Positions 8,447 to 17,793 of a stretch of 57,848 bases of DNA are shown here, in pieces. The notes under the pieces are model-generated. The model saw only the letters and a program-made list of their open reading frames with translations. It searched no databases and was not told where the DNA came from. The translations under genes were made by a program, and so were the position numbers. Location of the stretch: positions 1 through 57,848 of the forward strand of contig JACJWK010000021.1 in the NCBI GenBank assembly GCA_020637195.1, written 5' to 3'. Numbering within the stretch: position 1 is the first letter of the stretch; each line of letters starts with the position of its first letter. This stretch comes from Microthrixaceae bacterium. Lineage in GTDB: Bacteria > Actinomycetota > Acidimicrobiia > Acidimicrobiales > DATDAH01.

Positions 8447-10396
8447 TCAGGCCACGACGACGCGGGCGCGGGCCACGTCCTGCACCCGGGCGAACGGCGT
8501 GGCCGCGTCGCCGTCTCGCTGGGCGGTGACCCGGACGGCGGGGAAGTGGGTCCCGGGCCCGGCGAACGAGCAGGTGCGCTCGAGGGCCACCGAGTCGGCC
8601 GGCTGGACGACCTCCCGCTCGGCGAAGCCGCGCCCGTCGGCCAGGTCCCACTCGACCGCGACGATCGGACCGCAACCGGGCGGCACCTCCGCCGTCGCCC
8701 GCAACGTCACCGCGCGACCCACGGGCACGTCGGCGCGGTCGCCGCCGTCCGCCGCGAGGGAGGCCACGGGCTGGACCCCACGCCGGTCCACGGCTCGCGC
8801 CGGCACCACGACCTGGCCGTCCACCACCTCGTAGGCCGTGCTGGGCGCCGGCGCCTCGCCCCGCTCGACCCAGGCGCTGAGGTCGCGCAGCGCCTGGTGC
8901 AGCACGCCGAGGTAAGGCACCGTCCGCACGGGGTCCTCCTGCGCCTCGTCGTCGCCGTGGAGGGCGTGGTCGACGAACCAGAGCCGGAAGCGGTCCTCGG
9001 TGGCGGCGCCGAGGTGCTCGCGCACGCGGTCGGCGTACCACGCGGCCTGCCAGGGGAAGGCCTCCCGATCCAGCAGGCACGACACCACGATCATGTGACC
9101 GGCGAAGTCGCCCGTCTGCACCGTCCCCGCCGCGTGTTGGGCGAAGAGCGGCCCGAGCAGCAGCGGCCGCTGAGGGAACGCGGGCGTGCCGTCGGGGTCG
9201 CGGAACTGGTCCCACGCCCCGAACTCGGGGCCCGGCACCTGGTGGCGGTGGTAGGTCTGGGCCGCCAGGAACCCCCGGTTGTCGAGCTCGACCTGGTCTC
9301 CCGGGCGGAGACGGGCGAGCACCTCCTCGCCGCCGGGGCCGAGCACCACTACGCCGCCCACGACGGCGACCGCCGCGAGCCGGGCGCCGGTGCCCTCGCC
9401 GCTGCGCACGTACAGGTCGGCGCCGTCGACGACCGGGCCGGGGTCGCTCGACAGCACCAACGCGACGGGCGCGCCCCCGCCCTGCCAGGAGGCGTCGACG
9501 CCGCTGCGGAGCTGGCCGGGGGGGAGCCCGACCTCCACCTCGCGAGCCGCGGCCGCGGCGGCGTCGAGCACGGCGGCGATCTCGCATCGGTGCCGCACCA
9601 CATCGGGCTCGACCACGGGCGGCTCGTCGTGACCCAGGTAGCCGGGCTCGGTCCAGAAGTCGTCGAAGTACGCGGCGTCGGCGAGGCGCAACCCGCCGTA
9701 GAGGAGGGGGAAGGCGTGCATCCCCATGGTGCGGTGGCCGAACCACGACCGTGGCGGGAAGCCGAGGCGGGTCGCCTCGCGGAGCGCCTCGGCCTCGGGC
9801 ACGTCCAGGGTGGCGTAGGGGTCGCCGCTCCCTCCCGGCTCCAGGGCGTCGACGATCTCGTCGAGGCGGTCCCGCAGCATCCGCTGCGCGTGCATGCGGA
9901 CGGTGAAGCAGTTGGGGATGGACATCGGCGAACCGATCACGTAGGGGACGAAGCCGTCCCACACCCCGTCGGTGTTCTCGGCGCACCCGATCGTGCGGTA
10001 GCCGCCGCCGCTCCCCCCGTACGCGTAGCCGTGGGCGCGGTGGGACCCGTACCGCTCGCCGGCGACCGCCCGGGCGTAGCGGGCGGCGGCGGCGTGGGCC
10101 CGGTAGGCGCCGACGGTGGGATCCGTGTCCGAGCCCGGCGTCGCCACGGCGCCGCCGCCGTTGGTCTCCACGAAGATCGCGCCCGAGTCGGAGGAGAAGG
10201 CGATCTTGTCCTCGGCGCCCCGTGCGCCCTGGGCCAGGTCCTCGCGGTCGGGGACCGGGGTCAGGTGCTGGAAGAAGCGTCCCTCGTAGCGCTCGGCCGG
10301 CGGCAGGTAGAAGGAGAACCGGGTGTCGGTGCCGACGAACCCGCCGTGCACGTAGCGGTGCCGCACGGGGTCGTCGCGCCACTCGTCGACGTCCAC
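8447..10396 (-). CDS. Alpha/beta-hydrolase-fold protein with C-terminal PKD-like domain
   Basis: About 650 residues. A nucleophile-elbow-like GYAYGGSGGGYRTIGCAE lies near residue 130, and LWFVDHALHGDD near residue 480 could supply the acid/histidine region, as in tannase-like esterases. The last 110 residues (PVGRAVTLRATAEVPPGCG, then VEWDLADG) look like a PKD or immunoglobulin-like domain. The family is not one I can name. The first in-frame start is GTG 10396, but family-like sequence (DRWDDPGVDPDFADPFVDVDEW) continues upstream of it, and a C7 tract near 10451-10457 separates it from a GTG at about 10478. One base more or less in that tract would join them, so the true start may be about 10478. 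No signal peptide is seen. Confidence 0.65.
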   Translation of the reverse strand: MDVDEWRDDPVRHRYVHGGFVGTDTRFSFYLPPAERYEGRFFQHLTPVPDREDLAQGARGAEDKIAFSSDSGAIFVETNGGGAVATPGSDTDPTVGAYRAHAAAARYARAVAGERYGSHRAHGYAYGGSGGGYRTIGCAENTDGVWDGFVPYVIGSPMSIPNCFTVRMHAQRMLRDRLDEIVDALEPGGSGDPYATLDVPEAEALREATRLGFPPRSWFGHRTMGMHAFPLLYGGLRLADAAYFDDFWTEPGYLGHDEPPVVEPDVVRHRCEIAAVLDAAAAAAREVEVGLPPGQLRSGVDASWQGGGAPVALVLSSDPGPVVDGADLYVRSGEGTGARLAAVAVVGGVVVLGPGGEEVLARLRPGDQVELDNRGFLAAQTYHRHQVPGPEFGAWDQFRDPDGTPAFPQRPLLLGPLFAQHAAGTVQTGDFAGHMIVVSCLLDREAFPWQAAWYADRVREHLGAATEDRFRLWFVDHALHGDDEAQEDPVRTVPYLGVLHQALRDLSAWVERGEAPAPSTAYEVVDGQVVVPARAVDRRGVQPVASLAADGGDRADVPVGRAVTLRATAEVPPGCGPIVAVEWDLADGRGFAEREVVQPADSVALERTCSFAGPGTHFPAVRVTAQRDGDAATPFARVQDVARARVVVA

Positions 10397-10550
10397 GAAC
10401 GGGTCGGCGAAGTCGGGGTCGACGCCGGGATCGTCCCATCGATCCGAGGGGGGGCGGCGGGGGTGTGAGGTCGGGCACGCCCCTCACTCTGCCGGACCGT
10501 GCCCCGTCGGTCACGGCTCGACGGCGCGGCAACGGGGGAAGAAGAGAGCC

Positions 10551-11762
10551 ATGGCCTTCCCCGACGACCCGTCCCCGGCCCGCCCACGCTCGCGTCGCCT
10601 GCTCCTGCTCGCGATGACCGCGCTCGTCACCGTCGCGCTCGTCACGGCGTGCGCCGAGTCGAGCGGCGATGACGGGGGCGCCCGGGAGGTGGAGCGGCGC
10701 TACCGCCTCTACCACGGTGCCGATCCGGTGCCGGACGTGGCTCCCGGCACGCTGCTGCGGTACCAGGCGATCGACACGACGATCCCCGAGGCGCAGGCGT
10801 GGCGGATCCTCTACGCGTCCGAGGGCTCCGACGGCGAGCGGATCGCGGTGTCGGGGATGGTGGTCGCCCCGGACCTCATCCCGCCCGCCCGGGGGTTCCC
10901 GGTCGTCGCCTGGGCGCATCCGACCGCGGGGACCGCCGACCAGTGCGCACCGTCGAAGGAGGGCCCGGGCACGATCATCGGCGCCCGGCTCCTGGTCCAG
11001 GACGGCTTCCTGGTCGCCGCCACCGACTACGAGGGGCTGGGCACCCCCGGCGTCCACCCGTACCTCGACGGCGTCAGCGCCGGCAACGCCCTCATCGACG
11101 CCGCCCGCGCCGCCGCGGGGCTCCCGGGCGTCGACACGGCGCCGGCGACGCTCTTCTGGGGCTACTCCCAGGGTGGCCAGGCGGCGGTCTTCGCCGCCCA
11201 GCAGGCGGCCGACCACGCCCCCGACCTGGACGTGCGGGGCACCGTCGCGGCGGCGCCCGCGGCCGGGATCCGGCGCCTCGCCGGGGGCCAGGACGGCCGG
11301 CCGCCGCTGCCGGGGGTCGCGCTGATGATGCTGGGAACGTGGAGCGTCGACCGCGACCTCGACGCGGCCGCAATCCTCGGGGACGAGGCCGCGGGCCTCG
11401 TCCCTCGCCTCGAGGAGACGTGCGAGCCGAACCCGCTGGTCGCCGACCTGTCGCAACCGCTGGTGGTCGAGCCGCCCGCGGTGGACGTCGAGCCGTGGTC
11501 GGACCTGTTGGTGCAGAGCACTCCGGGCCGCTCGGCGGCCGCCGGGCCGGTGCTGTTGGTGCAGGGCCAGCGCGACCGCATCGTCGCCCCCGCGTCGACG
11601 GACCGCCTGTTCCGTCGGCTGTGCCGGACCGGGTCGACGGTCGAGCTCCGGCGCTTCGCCGAGCGGGGGCACGGCGTGGCGATTTTCGCCCGTCACGAGA
11701 TCGAGCTGTGGCTCGACCACCGTCGCCAGGGCCTCGAGGCCCGCGACGAGTGCGCCGGCTGA
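10551..11762 (+). CDS. Secreted lipase/esterase of the LIP family, lipoprotein
   Basis: 403 residues. The N-terminus has Arg residues, a hydrophobic stretch and a lipobox ending at Cys34 (VALVTAC), so the protein is likely exported and lipid-anchored. The catalytic serine is Ser206 in GYSQGG; the acid and base are probably in GQRDRIV and GHGVA. These match secretory lipases that hydrolyse triacylglycerols or other esters and are common in actinobacteria. A purine-rich GGGGGAAGAAGAGAG precedes the ATG. It is divergent from the preceding minus-strand hydrolase and convergent with SelO. Substrate is unknown. Confidence 0.88.
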   Translation: MAFPDDPSPARPRSRRLLLLAMTALVTVALVTACAESSGDDGGAREVERRYRLYHGADPVPDVAPGTLLRYQAIDTTIPEAQAWRILYASEGSDGERIAVSGMVVAPDLIPPARGFPVVAWAHPTAGTADQCAPSKEGPGTIIGARLLVQDGFLVAATDYEGLGTPGVHPYLDGVSAGNALIDAARAAAGLPGVDTAPATLFWGYSQGGQAAVFAAQQAADHAPDLDVRGTVAAAPAAGIRRLAGGQDGRPPLPGVALMMLGTWSVDRDLDAAAILGDEAAGLVPRLEETCEPNPLVADLSQPLVVEPPAVDVEPWSDLLVQSTPGRSAAAGPVLLVQGQRDRIVAPASTDRLFRRLCRTGSTVELRRFAERGHGVAIFARHEIELWLDHRRQGLEARDECAG

Positions 11763-11802
11763 GCGGACGCGGGCCGACCTCGCGGGCCGATCCACCCGTC
11801 GC

Positions 11803-13293
11803 TCAGGTGCCGCAGAAGGTCTGGAAGGTGGCGGTGAACGCCTCGGGCGCCGGCTCGGCGAGGCGCTCGTCGCCCGGGTGCAGGACGAAGGGGTCGGTCA
11901 CCGCGGCCAGCAGGCGCTCGAACGGGCCGAGGTCGCCGTCGGTGGCCGCCCGCAGGGCTTCGTCCACCCGGTGGTTGCGAGGGATGACCACGGGGTTCAC
12001 GCGGTCCATGCCGTCGGCCACCGCGGACCGGTCCCGGCCGGTCGCGTCGACCAGGCCGACCCAGCGCTCGAGCCACGGCCCGAGGGCGGTGGCGTCGTCG
12101 CCCGCGAGGGTTCGGAGCGGGTGCTCGTCGCCGCGCAGCACGTCGGCCACGGCGCGGAAGCTGGAGGTGTAGTCGAGGCGATGCTCTCGCAGCAGGGCGA
12201 GGAGGTCGTCGGCGAGGGCGGCGACGTCCTCCGCCGGCGCGCGCTCGAGCCCGAGCTTGGTGGTCATGCCCGCCGCCCACCGGTCGCGGAGCCGATCGGG
12301 GAGCGCCACGAGCAGCGCCATGGCCGCCTCGGCGGCGGCGTCGAGGTCGTCGCCGATCAGCGGGAGCAGTGTCTCGGCCAGCCGGGCCAGGTTCCACTGG
12401 GCCACGGCGGGCTGGTTGCCGTAGGCGTAGCGGCCGCCATGGTCGATCGAGCTGAACACCGCGGCCGGGTCGTAGCGCTCGAGGAAGGCGCACGGGCCGT
12501 AGTCGATGGTCTCCCCCGAGATCGTCGTGTTGTCGGTGTTCATCACCCCGTGGATGAACCCGACGAGCATCCACCGGGCCACGAGGTCCGCCTGGACGTC
12601 GATCACCGCGTCGAGCAGGGCGAGGTAGGGCTGGTCGGCGTCGAGCGCTGCGGGGTGGTGGCGGTCGATGGCGTAGTCGGCGAGGCGGCGCACGAGCGTG
12701 GGGTCGTCGACCCGGGCGGCGTACTCGAACGTGCCGACGCGCAGGTGGCTGGCCGCCACCCGCGTGAGGACCGCCCCGGGCTCGGGCGCGTCGCGCCGCA
12801 CCTGCTCGCCGGTGGTGACGACGGCCAGCCCCCGGGTGGTGGGCACGCCGAGGGCGTGCATGGCCTCGCCCAGGAGGTGCTCGCGCAGCATCGGTCCGAG
12901 GACGGCCTTCCCGTCACCGCCACGGGCGAACGGGGTGCGGCCCGAGCCCTTCAGGTGCAGGTCGCGCCGACGGCCGGCGCGGTCGATCACCTCGCCGAGG
13001 AGCAGGGCCCGGCCGTCGCCGAGCCGGGGGGCGTAGCCCCCGAACTGGTGGCCGGCGTAGACCATGGCGAAGGGCTCGGCGCCGGCGGGCGGGGCGTTGC
13101 CGGCCAGGACCGCGACGCCGGCGTCCCAACGCAGCGCGGCGGGGTCGACGCCCAACTCCCGGGCCAGCCGCTCGTTGAGCACGACGAGCCGTGGTGACGG
13201 GACCGGCGCCGCCTTCCACTCGACGCCGAGGTCGCCCAGCTCGTGGCGGTAGGTGTTGTCGAAGTCGAACAGGGTGGTGTCGGTGTCGGTCAC
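11803..13293 (-). CDS. selO: Protein adenylyltransferase SelO (YdiU/UPF0061 family)
   Basis: 496 residues. SelO is a pseudokinase that transfers AMP from ATP to Ser, Thr or Tyr of target proteins and is linked to redox stress. Typical blocks are VYAGHQFGGYAPRLGDGRA, LKGSGRTPFARGGDGK, REHLLGEAMHALGVPTTR, MNTDNTTISGETIDYGPC and the Asn/Asp-containing active-site segment. It ends in FQTFCGT, so a cysteine takes the place near the C-terminus where eukaryotic SelO has selenocysteine. It starts with GTG and precedes no obvious partner. The NTF2-like gene just upstream is on the same strand, 17 bases away. Confidence 0.95.
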   Translation of the reverse strand: MTDTDTTLFDFDNTYRHELGDLGVEWKAAPVPSPRLVVLNERLARELGVDPAALRWDAGVAVLAGNAPPAGAEPFAMVYAGHQFGGYAPRLGDGRALLLGEVIDRAGRRRDLHLKGSGRTPFARGGDGKAVLGPMLREHLLGEAMHALGVPTTRGLAVVTTGEQVRRDAPEPGAVLTRVAASHLRVGTFEYAARVDDPTLVRRLADYAIDRHHPAALDADQPYLALLDAVIDVQADLVARWMLVGFIHGVMNTDNTTISGETIDYGPCAFLERYDPAAVFSSIDHGGRYAYGNQPAVAQWNLARLAETLLPLIGDDLDAAAEAAMALLVALPDRLRDRWAAGMTTKLGLERAPAEDVAALADDLLALLREHRLDYTSSFRAVADVLRGDEHPLRTLAGDDATALGPWLERWVGLVDATGRDRSAVADGMDRVNPVVIPRNHRVDEALRAATDGDLGPFERLLAAVTDPFVLHPGDERLAEPAPEAFTATFQTFCGT

Positions 13294-13310
13294 GGGCGTC
13301 CCCCGGAAGG

Positions 13311-13778
13311 TCAGGTTTCGAGCCTACGGGCGCCCTCGCCCGGCGCCGACGGGGCGAAGAGCGACGACGGGGCGAAGTCGTCGGTCAGCACCCGACGCCG
13401 GGCGAAGCGCCAACGCCCGTCGACGACCCGGTAGTCGTCGAGGTAGCGACCCCAGTGGTCGAGGCCCACCCTCGTGAGCACCGTGAAGTAGGCGCGACCC
13501 GTCGCCCGACCCGGCGCGACGAGGTCGATCTGGTGCGTGGTGACCGAGTGGCGCACGTAGGTGGCGCCGCCGACGGCGGCGGCGGAGCGCTCGGCCGTGC
13601 CGGCGAACAGCCCCCGGACGGCGTCGTGCCCCTCGTAGCGGTCGTCGCCCACCTCGAGCACGGCGTCCTCGGCGAAGAGGCCGACCATGCGGTCGAGCAG
13701 GCCGCCGTCGCCGTAGGCGTTGTAGCGGGCGACGAGGTCGCGGATGGCCTCGCGGGCGAGCAGGTCGGCGGGCTCCAT
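13311..13778 (-). CDS. SnoaL/NTF2-like family protein
   Basis: 155 residues with the cone-shaped alpha+beta fold pattern of the SnoaL-like group: an N-terminal helix pair (AREAIRDLVARYNAYGDGG), then LFAEDAVLEVGDDRYEGHDAV and strands ending DDYRVVDGRWRFARRRV. Relatives include ring-hydroxylating dioxygenase beta subunits, polyketide cyclases and ketosteroid isomerases, so the fold does not fix the reaction. It lies 17 bases upstream of selO on the same strand and may be co-transcribed with it. Confidence 0.8.
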   Translation of the reverse strand: MEPADLLAREAIRDLVARYNAYGDGGLLDRMVGLFAEDAVLEVGDDRYEGHDAVRGLFAGTAERSAAAVGGATYVRHSVTTHQIDLVAPGRATGRAYFTVLTRVGLDHWGRYLDDYRVVDGRWRFARRRVLTDDFAPSSLFAPSAPGEGARRLET

Positions 13779-13824
13779 GCGCCGATCCTGCCACCCGGCG
13801 GCCCGGCGCCCGGGCCCCGATCGG

Positions 13825-14595
13825 TCAGGCGCCGGCAGGCGCCGGCACCGTCACCCGCCAAAGGATCGTGTTGTCGACCTCGAGGTCGGAGGTCCAGATC
13901 AGCTCGGCCGCCGGGTCCCAGTCGATCTCGTCGTAGCCCTCCTTGGGGTCGACCTGCGCGGCCGTGTAGACGGTGGCGTCGTCCCAGGCGCCGTCGTCGT
14001 AGTCGGCGTCGGTCCAGCCGTCGGGCTCGCCCAGGTCCTCGGACTCGCACTCGCTCGTCGGGTCGGACGACGACACGCACTCGGTGTTCAACGGGGCGCG
14101 CTGGACGGCGAGGCCACGCCACGAGGCGTCGGTGACCGCCACCACCTCGCCGGTGGACTCGTCGGTGATCTGGGCGATGAACCCGCCGTCGCCGAGCTGT
14201 TGGCGCGGGGTCCCGATGTACTCGAGCCCGCTGGCGTCCTCGGTGAAGTCCTTGGTCACGAACGCCACCGTCAGCGGGTAGGTCGCCTCGAACTCGATGG
14301 TCTCGGCGTTGAACGAGCGCTCGGTCGTGATGGGCACGGAGTCCTCCCCCACCGCCTCGCCGTTGACCGTCAGCGAGAACCAGTTGTCGGCCCACACCTC
14401 GGCGGTGAACGCCACCGGCTCGGACCCGCCGGCCTCCGCCCCGGCGGTCGTCGAGGCACCCGCCGGGTCGACCGTGGTCACCGCGGCGTCGGTCGTGGCG
14501 CTCGCGGCCTCGCCCTCGCTGGTCGAGGACGAGCATGCGGCGGCGAGCAGGGCGAGCGCGGCGCCGAGGGCGGGAAGGACCGTACGAGGACGCAT
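13825..14595 (-). CDS. Putative lipoprotein of unknown function
   Basis: 256 residues. MRPRTVLPALGAALALLAAACSS is a lipoprotein signal peptide with a lipobox (LAAAC). It is followed by a Ser/Thr/Ala/Glu-rich linker and a soluble domain with YPLTVAFVTKDFTEDASGLEYIG and an acidic DGWTDADYDDGAWDDA segment. Two cysteines (NTECVSSSDPTSECES) may form a disulfide. The domain pattern, with D-rich turns and VDNTILWRVTV at the end, suggests a beta-sandwich ligand-binding fold, but I do not recognise the family. I chose ATG 14595 over the upstream ATG 14619 because a TAACGT -10 box lies 8 bases before it. Confidence 0.75.
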   Translation of the reverse strand: MRPRTVLPALGAALALLAAACSSSTSEGEAASATTDAAVTTVDPAGASTTAGAEAGGSEPVAFTAEVWADNWFSLTVNGEAVGEDSVPITTERSFNAETIEFEATYPLTVAFVTKDFTEDASGLEYIGTPRQQLGDGGFIAQITDESTGEVVAVTDASWRGLAVQRAPLNTECVSSSDPTSECESEDLGEPDGWTDADYDDGAWDDATVYTAAQVDPKEGYDEIDWDPAAELIWTSDLEVDNTILWRVTVPAPAGA

Positions 14596-14603
14596 GGGCC
14601 GAG

Positions 14604-14609
14604 ACGTTA
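14604..14609 (-). promoter_or_regulatory. -10 element (TAACGT) for the lipoprotein gene
   Basis: On the minus strand TAACGT matches TAnnnT and ends 8 bases before the ATG at 14595, giving a leaderless transcript. It lies between the divergent lipoprotein and BTAD genes. Confidence 0.4.
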
Positions 14610-14689
14610 GGGCCGTCACCTGAGCGGGAGCTGAGAGCGCGCACGACCGGCGATGCCCGCCACCCGCCCCACGCTCGTCCCGACCGTCC

Positions 14690-14695
14690 TACGCT
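14690..14695 (+). promoter_or_regulatory. -10 element (TACGCT) for the BTAD regulator
   Basis: TACGCT fits TAnnnT and lies inside the upstream part of the open frame, 8 bases before a GTG at 14704. If it is used, the protein begins at 14704, or at ATG 14698, rather than at the first ATG at 14653. Confidence 0.4.
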
Positions 14696-14703
14696 GGATG
14701 GGC

Positions 14704-17700
14704 GTGAGCGGGGCGAACGACCCAGCGGCGTGGGCGCTCGCGAACCGGTTCCGGTTCCAGCCCCCCGAGGGCGACGAGCTGGTGCCCCGGCGGCGGGTCC
14801 AGCGGGCGCTGCGGGCGCGGCGGGACGGACGCGTGGTCGTGCTCACCGCGGGCCCGGGCTTCGGCAAGACGACGGCGCTGGCGATCGCCGCGGCCGAGGG
14901 CCGGCTCGACCCCGACGGCGAGGACGTGTGGCTGGCCTGCGTCCCCGCGGACCAGGAGGCGTCCAGCCTCCTCGCCGGCCTGGCGGTGGCGATGGGCGGC
15001 GAGGGCGCGGCGACGGTGGACGACGTGCTGGCGCTGGTCGCGCGCCGGTCCCCCCGGCGGGTCGGCCTGCTCCTCGACGACGTGCACGTGATCCCCCGGG
15101 CCTCCGGTGGCGCCGAGGCGCTGTCGGACCTGATCGAGAGGCTCCCCCCGCACGCGGGCGTGGCGATGGCGGGCCGCGCCGAACCGCCGGTGGCGCTCGC
15201 TCGCCTGGCGTCGCAGGGCCGGGTCGTGACCGTGGACGAGTCGCAGCTGACCCTCACGCCCGACGAGCTGCGCGACCTCGGCCTCGAGGGCGCCGAGTCG
15301 AGCGGCGGCTGGCCGGCGCTGGTGGCCCTGGCCCGACGGGCCGGCCGGCTGTCGGACTACGTCTGGGAGGAGGTCGTCTCGGCGCTCGGGCCGCGCGACC
15401 GGGATCGCCTCGCGACGCTGGTCGCGCTCGGCCGCGCCGAGGGCTGGCTGCTCGACGAGCTGAGCGGCCCCGAGGAGGACCTGGCGCTGGACCAGCTCCC
15501 CCTGGTCCACCGGCGCGGCCCCGAGCTCGAGGCGCACTCGCTCTGGGAGGAGCGCGTCGACGCGCTCGACACGCCGGCGGGCGTGGACCGCCGCCGCGTC
15601 GCGGCGCTCGACGCGCTGATCGGCCACGGGCGCCCCGGGGCGGCCGTCGACGTGGCGCTGCGGGGCGTCGACGGCGACCATCTCGACCGGGCCCTGCGCG
15701 CCGCGCTGACGGCGTTCGAGACCCCGCCGGCACCGGCGCTGCACGCCTGGCGAGAAGCGCTGGCGGGTCGGCCGGCCTCGCCGGCGATCGCCCTGGCCCG
15801 AGGCCTGGCCGCCCGCGACGACGACCCGGCGTCGCTCGTCGCCATCGAGCGGTTCGAGGCCGCCGCCGACGGCTTCCAAGCGGCCGACGATCCCGTCGGC
15901 GAGACGGTCGCCCGGGCGCAGATCATCGCCTGCGCCTACTCCCGCGGGGAGCCGGCCCTCGCCCTGCCCCAGCTCCCCCGCCTCGTCGAGCTCGCTCCAC
16001 GCGACGAGCGGGCCAGCGCGATCGCGCTGCTCGGCCAGGCGGCCGTCACGGTCACCCTCGGCGACCCCGAGGGGGCGCGCGAGGTGCTGGCCCGGGTGCC
16101 GGCCGACGACCTGCCCACCGAGCTCCGCAACGTGGCCGACTACTTCGACTTCGCGGTGGCCACGCAGCTCGGCCACGACGCGTGCGATGTCGCCGACCGG
16201 TTGTCACGGCTCCCGCGTGAGCTGCCGGGGGCCACCGAGTCGTTCGCCTCGTCGCGCATCCGGGCGGGCCGGCTGGACGAGCTCCGACCACTGCTCGACG
16301 AGGAGCCGCCGGACGGCATCGGCACGCGGGCCACGCACCAGTGGGCGGTGTGGCGCCTGGCCGCGGCGGTCCTGCTCGGCCGCCCCGACGTCGCCCGGCG
16401 CCGCTGGGCGACCGCCGAGGCGACCCTGCCCGAGGCCGGCAACGCCCGCTTCTACGCGGAGATCGCACAGATCGCCCTCGCCGCCGGCGACGGGTCGCGG
16501 CAGCAGGTGCGCGCCGAGCTCGACCGGGTGCTGGAGCAGCACCCGATGGCGGCGATCGGGGCGGGCCCGTACGCGCTGGTCGCCGGAGTGGTGGCGTGGC
16601 TGCGTCCCGACCAGGCGGCCCACTGGGATCGCGACCGGATGGGGCCGATGCTGCGCCGCGACCTCGACCTGGCCGCCGCGCTCGTCGCCGCCGAGGAGGG
16701 TGATCTCCGCCCGATGGCGATGGTGGCCTGGCCCGAGAGCGCCGGCGCGCTGGCGGCCGCGCTGCTGCCGATGGGGGCCGGGCTCTTCCTCGCCGCCGCG
16801 CACGCCGCCGGTCGCCCCGAGGCGGAGAAGACCACGGCCGAGCTCTTCGCTGCGCTCGGCCCGTACGGCCGGGAGCAGGTCGCCCGCTGGCGCTCGCATC
16901 CCGATCCCCGCCTCGGCGACGCCGCCGCGCGGCTCTGTCGGACGGTTCCCGCGCCGCCCGCCGAGGAGCGCCGGCTCGGCCTGCTCGGACCGACGACCCT
17001 CTCGATCGGCGCCACCGAGTCGTCGCACCCGGACCTGCGTCGCGAGCGGGTCCGCTCGCTGCTCGCCTACCTCGTGGTGCACCGCCGCACCACCCGCGAC
17101 GCGGTCATCGCCGCGCTGTGGCCCGACGCCGACGAGGGGGCGGGGCGCAGGCGCCTCCGCACCACGCTCAACCGGCTCCTCGGCGTCCTCGAGCCCGAGC
17201 GCGGCCCCGGCGCGGCGCCGTGGTTCGTCCGTTCGTTCGGGGAGTCTGTCGAGCTCGAGCCGCGTGGGCTCGTCGTCGACACGGACACCTTCGAGGCCCA
17301 GGTGGCCGGCGCCCGAGCCCTCGACGACGACGGCCTGCTCTCCGATGCGGCCGACGCCTACCGCTCGGCGGCCGGCTGGTACCGCGGGCCGTTCCTCGCG
17401 GACGCCGCCTGGGACGACTGGTCGGCGACGGTGCGCCACCGTCTCCAGGAGCTGTTCGTCGCGTCGGCGACCCGGGGAGCCCAGCTGCTCGCGGGACGCG
17501 GCGACCACGAGGCCGCCTCGGCCCTCGCCGCTCGGGTGATCGAGGTCGAGCCCTGGAGCGAGCGCGCCCATGCCGTCGCGGTGCGCTCGCGGCGCGCCCT
17601 CGGGGACGAGGCGGGGGCCCGCCGCGCGGCCCGCCGCGCCCTCGACGCGCTCGAGGAGGTGGGCGGCCCGTCCGACGCGGGCCTCGCCCGGGAGCTCCTC

Positions 17701-17781
17701 GCGTCCGCGGGGCCCGGGGGGTCGGCGCCGACCCCGCGCCCCCACGACGAGGCGGCCGAGCCGAGCCCGGACGAGGCCTGA
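14704..17781 (+). CDS. Large ATPase-BTAD transcriptional regulator (MalT/STAND-like ATPase with C-terminal wHTH-BTAD)
   Basis: About 1025 residues. The N-terminal ATPase has a Walker A GPGFGKTT near residues 50-57 and a Walker B-like VGLLLDDVHVI near 120. A long alpha-helical TPR-like middle region follows. The last 270 residues start with RRLGLLGPTTLSIG, then RVRSLLAYLVVHR and LWPDADEGAGRRRLRTTLNRL (winged-helix DNA-binding domain), and finish with a BTAD domain (WYRGPFLADAAWDDW). The wHTH-BTAD pair is normally N-terminal in SARP regulators; here it is C-terminal, as the HTH is in MalT/LuxR-type proteins. The frame opens at ATG 14653; I prefer GTG 14704 because of the -10 box just before it. 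The regulon is unknown; the adjacent RCC1 cluster is on the opposite strand and ends 12 bases away. Confidence 0.85.
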   Translation: MSGANDPAAWALANRFRFQPPEGDELVPRRRVQRALRARRDGRVVVLTAGPGFGKTTALAIAAAEGRLDPDGEDVWLACVPADQEASSLLAGLAVAMGGEGAATVDDVLALVARRSPRRVGLLLDDVHVIPRASGGAEALSDLIERLPPHAGVAMAGRAEPPVALARLASQGRVVTVDESQLTLTPDELRDLGLEGAESSGGWPALVALARRAGRLSDYVWEEVVSALGPRDRDRLATLVALGRAEGWLLDELSGPEEDLALDQLPLVHRRGPELEAHSLWEERVDALDTPAGVDRRRVAALDALIGHGRPGAAVDVALRGVDGDHLDRALRAALTAFETPPAPALHAWREALAGRPASPAIALARGLAARDDDPASLVAIERFEAAADGFQAADDPVGETVARAQIIACAYSRGEPALALPQLPRLVELAPRDERASAIALLGQAAVTVTLGDPEGAREVLARVPADDLPTELRNVADYFDFAVATQLGHDACDVADRLSRLPRELPGATESFASSRIRAGRLDELRPLLDEEPPDGIGTRATHQWAVWRLAAAVLLGRPDVARRRWATAEATLPEAGNARFYAEIAQIALAAGDGSRQQVRAELDRVLEQHPMAAIGAGPYALVAGVVAWLRPDQAAHWDRDRMGPMLRRDLDLAAALVAAEEGDLRPMAMVAWPESAGALAAALLPMGAGLFLAAAHAAGRPEAEKTTAELFAALGPYGREQVARWRSHPDPRLGDAAARLCRTVPAPPAEERRLGLLGPTTLSIGATESSHPDLRRERVRSLLAYLVVHRRTTRDAVIAALWPDADEGAGRRRLRTTLNRLLGVLEPERGPGAAPWFVRSFGESVELEPRGLVVDTDTFEAQVAGARALDDDGLLSDAADAYRSAAGWYRGPFLADAAWDDWSATVRHRLQELFVASATRGAQLLAGRGDHEAASALAARVIEVEPWSERAHAVAVRSRRALGDEAGARRAARRALDALEEVGGPSDAGLARELLASAGPGGSAPTPRPHDEAAEPSPDEA

Positions 17782-17793
17782 CCAGGACCGACC

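Noticed and set aside
8007..11795. A 1262-codon open frame on the minus strand spanning three recognised genes.
   Set aside because: Composition is Arg/Gly-rich junk in the wrong frame; the lipase, alpha/beta-hydrolase and amidohydrolase frames in the same place carry real motifs.
11803..11830. Selenocysteine insertion in SelO.
   Set aside because: The C-terminal position is a normal cysteine codon (FQTFCGT) and the stop is TGA only as terminator; no SECIS-like signal is needed.
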